Assembly: GCA_050084515.1 (NCBI GenBank) | Contig: CM114272.1 | Span: forward strand, 57,722,001-57,786,000 | DNA length: 64,000 nt | Reading direction: 5' to 3' | Source of the DNA: Blasia pusilla | Lineage: Eukaryota > Marchantiophyta > Marchantiopsida > Blasiales | In this document: piece by piece, positions 56,481 to 64,000 of the stretch | Layout of the letters: each line of letters opens with the position of its first letter | Position numbering within the stretch: the first letter of the stretch is position 1 | Program-made: the position numbers and the translations under genes | The notes under the pieces: generated by a model | Told to the model about the DNA's origin: nothing | Databases searched by the model: none | The model's input: the letters and a program-made list of their open reading frames with translations, nothing else

Positions 56481-58210
56481 GCATCATCACCCCTACGTCA
56501 AGTTAATGTGAAAAGAAGTAAAGAAATGAGAGTCATTATTGTTGTAGATTAATCCCAATCTAAAGGGCATATAAGCAAATATGTATTAACAATCGTGTAC
56601 CTCACATAGACCATAACATATTTCTTCCAATACAAATGAAGGGAGAACAAGTAATTGTGCATATACCTTGAGTATTTCAAGTATACCCCTTTGGGAAATG
56701 TAAACCTCTCCTGGGTATCCCTCTTTGATCGTGAAGTCTCTTCCGACTACGATCTGATATTGTAAGGAGATATACACCTTTACAACAACATATCACCAAT
56801 GTTTTAAGAGTATGCATACAATCAGCTACTTTGTGTGTAAATCAGGAAGAATAAATACAATGCACCATTTGGGATACTAGACGGTGGTATGCGACATGAT
56901 TTACTCTGACAAGCTACATACATGAATTAGATCAATGTTACTTTGTTTTGCTATCATTTCAGAGGATTGGTGGCCATATTTATTTCATCTGCCCTATCAT
57001 CTGGTTTTATGTTTGAAGGGGCAAGGAAACTTCGGTTCATGTTGTTCATTTAGTGTTTGTATAATAGCTTGTTTCTTAACTCTTATGGATTTCAATGTGA
57101 TCATATTATTACCAGATGAGCTTCCACTGCCAAAGATACCAGGTTTGAAACTTTACATCCTAAACTAGATCCCCACACACACTACATTCTTGATTTGTGT
57201 GTCGGGTATGATATTATACTTCTCATGGATTTTGTGTGAGTTTGCAATCTATGTTTATGCCATTGAACGAAACATTCTAAACTAGAACATTCAACTTGTT
57301 AGCATCTATTCATGCTCGCATTGTTAGCATCTGAGTTACAAAAAGTGGAGAATAGCTTTTCATCAACAAAAATGACTTGTTGCTAATCATTATCCCCAAA
57401 TTCACTTTAAGCTGCATTGTTCCAATTGTTATTTTAAGCTTCATTGCCTCAACTAGCTTACTCTCTCTTCATCTCAAAAATTATTGTCCAAATCTCTGAT
57501 TTATAGTCTCTACCAAAAATCTAGTTCCTATCAGATTTTATGCATTTTTCCTTGAAACCAAAATTTTCTACCTCGTTGTACCAAACTATGTCAATATCAC
57601 ACAAAAAAGTTGTAGAGTTTGAGAATTCCAACCCTACCAAGTTGTTGCCCTAGAACACCACCAAATAGGTCCACAACAAAAATATGCATAACATGGGCAA
57701 AGACGACCACTCAAGTTCCCCTACATTATCTTATCGCGTGGCATATTCTCTCACTAGGTACTCTCCCCATCCTCACTGAAGAGTACTCAAATCAGATTGC
57801 ACATGATTTCCTAGAATAAGCAATGGTTGCATGGATGAGAGCCAATGCCTTCCTCAAAAGGGGTGATGAATCCTCACCAACAACGATGCCATCAGAGTCC
57901 TGGAAAATATAAAGGGTCATAATCTTTGCAACATCCATCATCAACCAAAGAATAATGCAATATCGATCCTCTAGCCTAGAAAAAAAAGTTGAGAACGTTA
58001 CGTATAGATGGCGTACTTTCGAATGAAAGCACCAATTCTCAATCCGCTCATGCCAAGTCCAATACCAATAGTGGCGCAAGTGTAGAGAACCAATCATCAC
58101 TTGAACTTCAGTAGGTAGACTTTGGATATGTTGAACCAACGAATGTTGTCTCTGATGTAGTCGCAGGTTCCCATGAAGCTCAACCTTGATTGCTACGTGT
58201 CACTGGTGAT
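56480..58210. other. No gene recognised
   Basis: AT-rich, stop-dense sequence. A minus-strand frame at 57,792-58,139 (115 residues, Trp/His/Ile-rich) has no family I can name and may be transposon debris. The remaining 5' part of the CACTA element may lie at the left edge of this stretch. Confidence 0.35.
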
Positions 58211-59329
58211 CAGCAAATCTATCTAGCAAATTTCTTACACTCCATGACAATAACTCTATGAATATGATGTCTCTCTCTAGTGAATCCCTTAATAAAAATA
58301 TATGCCACCATTCCATTTGTGATGCAATCTATTGCATCCGTCTAGCACATTTCTTACACTCCCACTCAATTACTACCTCCATAGATAGTAAATCTATGAA
58401 TATTATGTCTCTCTCTAGTGAATCCCTTAATAAAAAATATATGCCACCATTTCATCTGTGATGCAATCTATTGCATCCGTCAATCCTTTTTGCACTCTCT
58501 CCGCAAGCAAGCACTAGATGGTCCTCTATCTTGCAAAGCCGAGTGCGAAGCAACAACATCTTGATTATTGCACTATCCTTCAGCCCAACCTTGCGGATTT
58601 GCTATCTCACCAAGGAAATGTCTTAACAAAATTGCCTCTATGAGTGCTCTTGCTAAAGCCATATAATTCCTTTAGTGTGCGATAGGGGAGCAACTTTCTA
58701 CTTCTTGCTTCCCCAGCATACATATTCATTTGCTAATAAGAAACAAAATCTAGATGTTGATGTTCAATCATATATATTATCTCCCCTATCAGCATGAGAG
58801 TAACCATATAATGGTTCCAAACTCTCTATTCTCTTGCAAACTAGTCCTAAGTTTTCCATCGACGCTTGAGATATTTCCAAATCCATTTCATATTTAATTG
58901 ATGGGTTGGACCTAGTTCAGCCATATATCTAGCCTTTGGTAATCCTTTTAGAGATCTTCTGATATGACTCCATTGGTGCATCTATAGGTTTGGTATTGGG
59001 GATTTCAAACTTGCAACTACAATTGTTGCACACTTAATCTATGATAGTCTAATTCATCCTTCTTCTCTAGTTAGTAGTTACTTCCATATGTAAAACATGA
59101 TTCATTTCTCCTAGGTCTATGATTATGAACTCCCTCTGGATCTAGTCCTTCACAGATATCAGAAATGTCATACAACTGCTAATAAGTATTGCATCATCTA
59201 TGTACAGGGTTAATTGAACTAAAGTTTTCCCGATCCTCCATTTGTGTTAATTTTGGAACTTTGAAATTCTATGAGTCCATTTATGGACCTGTGCTATCTA
59301 CATACTTGACAAGTAAGGTGTGACACCCC

Positions 59330-59330
<1 letters not shown>
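58210..59330 (-). pseudogene. Ty1/copia reverse transcriptase-RNase H relic
   Basis: On the minus strand a LTLYIDDAILIS reading (YIDD at 59,193-59,204) gives the copia RT active site. Leftward come PKARYMAELGPTHQLNMKWIWKYLK, a GYSHADRGDNIY stretch (copia RNase H normally GYSDADWAGD), CFLLANEYVCWGSKK and GEIANPQ-like pieces. The C-terminal segment is (T)DEMVA-IF-KGLTRE-like. Many stops and shifts occur. The C-terminal end is tandemly duplicated. Confidence 0.72.
58215..58475. repeat. Tandem duplication at the copia 3' end
   Basis: Shared blocks are CTAGCA(A/C)ATTTCTTACACTCC, TCTATGAATAT(G/T)ATGTCTCTC, AGTGAATCCCTTAATAAA and ATGCAATCTATTGCATCCGTC. They recur at offsets of about 119-138 bp; the variation is due to a 20-bp indel. 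Confidence 0.85.
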
Positions 59331-62105
<2,775 letters not shown>

Positions 62106-62107
62106 AC

Positions 62108-63980
62108 ATGATAGACGGAAACACGCATGCGGAGTTTCAAAGAGTGATGGATAGGATTCTGGGTGGCTTGGATTTTGTACGATGTTACATAGATGATATT
62201 CTTGTCTTCAGTTCCATAGTTGAGGAGCATGAGCGACACCTAGAGGAGGTGTTTTGGCGATTGCAGTTACATAGAGTGAAGTTACATCCAGGCAAGTGCA
62301 GATTCTTTCCGGAGCAGATTGAGTACTTGGGACACACCATATACCCGAGTGGGTTAGGTGTTTAGCATACAAAGATGGAGGCTATTGCGCAAATCCCACG
62401 CCCTACAAATGTGAGTCAAGTCCGAGCATTTTTTGGACTCGTGAACTTCTATCGAGGGTATGTCAAGGGTTTTAGTGCAATCGCAAAGTCTTTGACCTCG
62501 TTGACGAGACTTGATCAGGTTTGGTTGTGGGGAGATGATCAAGAGCGGGCATTTCAGCAACTCAAGGACATATTGACGTCCTCACCCATTTTATCGAGAT
62601 CGGTTAGGGTTTGCCTATTCTAGTTACATATGGATTGGAGCATGTTGGAGTAGTGCTTACTGAGAGGGATGACGAGGATAGGGAGTTCGTTGTGGCTTAT
62701 CCGAACCGATCAAACAACATTGCAAAGGCGAAGTACAACTCCTCCAAGGAGAGTGCTTGGCTGCAGTGTGAGTCATGGCACATTTCATGTGCTATTTATT
62801 TGGCAACCCTTTCACACTTATCACTCATCATCAATCCTTGAGGTGGTTGATGGAGTCCGATAAGCTTACGGGAAAGCTTGCCATGTTTGCTCTATTACTA
62901 TAGGAGTATGAGTTTGAGGTGGTTCATAGGCTAGGTTGGCTAAACCAAGATGCGGATGGGTTAAGTTTTAACCCATGTCCAAGTGAGAGAGACGACACAA
63001 GAGCTTGATGGCACAGAGAGAGTGATGAGGAGATGGTGCCCGGTTGGCATGCATCTACCTATCTTTGTTGGTTGACTTTGGTAAGTGAGTTGCATGTGAT
63101 AACTCCAGTGGTGGGGTTGGATGATGAGTCTTTGGATCCAGAGGTCAATGAGGAGGCGACAGATGGTCGTGATATTCATGACGATGTGGAGGTTGCGGAG
63201 TTCTTGCGCACTGACTTCATACATTGTGGCCAAATGTATGGTATGTGACAAGGTGCGAGCATCCTTCAATGCTCCCACTCCGCAGTTACATCCTTTTTCC
63301 GATTATGGGTTTAGTTTATTAGTGGAGTTTAGACTTTGCGGGACCTTTGCCATTGATGAGGCGTCATCATAGGTACATGTTGGTCATCGTGGAGCATTTC
63401 TCCAAGTGGATAGAGTTGGTGACACTACCAGACAAGGCAAGCGAGGAACAACTTATGCATTTCTAGATTGTGTGTTAAGTCACTTTGGTGCACCGGAGGA
63501 GGTGTTGATTGACCAGGCTACCAAGTTCAGGGGAGAGTTTCAAGCCTTGTGTGATCAGGCGCTGATAGATCACCGCACCACATCCTGAGATCATCTTGAG
63601 GCGGATGAGAGTAGAGAGAATAGTATAGACGGTGAAGAGAGGATTGTGCATGTATGGCTTGCAACGGGACAGTTGAGGGAGTGGGACCTACAGTTGCCGT
63701 GGTTGACTATGGGTTATCGCTTTAGTCGGAAGACATCCTTGGCCTCATTTTCATTTTACTTTTTGCTCTTTGGAAGAGAGCCACATTTACCTGCAGCTAT
63801 TCGACGTGCCATGGCAAAGATGTTGGATCTTGATGATCCATACGTGTGGGTACAAACGTGTTCTCAGAGGGCGGAGATTTTTTACTGAGTTATGCCTATG
63901 GCCTTTGAGAACTTAGCTATTGCTCAACATAGAGATACATTGAGTTACGCGACCTTTCGTGGAGGAGGTTATAATCCAGG
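62108..63980 (+). pseudogene. Second Ty3-type pol relic (RT, RNase H, integrase pieces)
   Basis: RT C-terminal part: AEFQRVMDRILGGLDFVRCYIDDILVFSS with active-site YIDD near 62,190, then KLHPGKCRFF and LGHTIYPSGLGV-stop. The connection domain and RNase H continue in broken frames (IPRPTNVSQVRAFFGLVNFYRGYVKGFS, LHMDWSMLE). From about 63,380 integrase pieces appear: HFGAPEEVLIDQATKFRGEFQALC with the second catalytic Asp, then LPWLTMGYRFSRKTSL and LFGREPHLP. The sequence runs off the window. Similarity to the 22-26 kb element is high across RT (FQRVMDRILxGxDFxRCYIDDI), so the two are the same clade. No methyltransferase segment is seen, but the region upstream of RT is missing here. Confidence 0.85.
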
Positions 63981-64000
63981 GATTATGAGGTTTCGTCTTG

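Noticed and set aside
57792-58139. A 115-codon minus-strand frame as a host gene
   Set aside because: No recognisable domain, no conserved neighbour, and it lies between a CACTA and a copia relic; listed only as part of an unassigned region.

Overview
The window looks like transposon-dominated nuclear DNA from a streptophyte, most likely a land plant. The signs are spliceosomal introns, Ty3 and Ty1/copia retroelements, a CACTA (TNP2-type) transposase, a LINE, and nonsense mutations in the CHG context expected from plant-type cytosine methylation. I cannot name the species. Only one ordinary host gene is convincing: an intronless EVE-domain (THYN1-like) protein at 33.66-34.52 kb.

The dominant feature is a large two-gene DNA transposon, here called Element A, present in five complete or broken copies. 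The complete copy, A5 (43,324-55,789, about 12.5 kb), sits inside a CACTA transposase gene and is flanked by a perfect 9-bp (possibly 10-bp) target duplication. It has GA-rich terminal inverted repeats and two divergent genes with separate TATA boxes about 1 kb apart. Gene T (leftward in A5) has a Cys/His-rich N-terminal part, a DDE/RNase H-like core and a C-terminal SWIM zinc finger, as in Mutator-like transposases. Gene M (rightward, four exons, roughly 1,200 residues) has a charged coiled-coil N-terminus. Its C-terminal end has the layout of an N4/N6 DNA methyltransferase, but the catalytic DPPY motif reads DLPS. Introns and spacers of Element A, not the exons, are packed with a palindrome of about 27 bp in regularly spaced arrays.

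Layout. 1-1,164: unassigned. A1 (1,165-~7,928): the M half of Element A, leftward. A2 (~7,931-12,894): part of T, the spacer, and M exons 1-2, fused head-to-head to A1. A3 (12,895-18,723): the 3' half of M fused to the 3' half of T. A4 (18,724-22,235): spacer and M exons 1-3, cut off by a Ty3 element. 22,236-~26,750: leftward Ty3 gag-pol relic with a DNMT3-like cytosine-5 methyltransferase between protease and reverse transcriptase. ~27,735-30,830: LINE relic carrying an LTR-like repeat. 33,662-34,522: EVE gene. 34.7-36.2 kb: tandem repeats. 36.2-42.3 kb: AT-rich repeat debris. 42.6-43.3 and 55.8-56.5 kb: the two halves of the CACTA gene interrupted by A5. 58.2-59.3 kb: copia relic. 62.1-64.0 kb: second Ty3 relic.

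Every copy of M and T carries stops, frameshifts or deletions, so none here is likely to work. The conserved features can still be read by comparing copies. The strongest candidate for an undescribed system is Element A: a Mutator-like transposase paired with a methyltransferase-fold partner and about a hundred hairpin-forming palindromes. The Ty3 element carrying its own cytosine methyltransferase belongs to a phenomenon already reported in other streptophytes and dinoflagellates.
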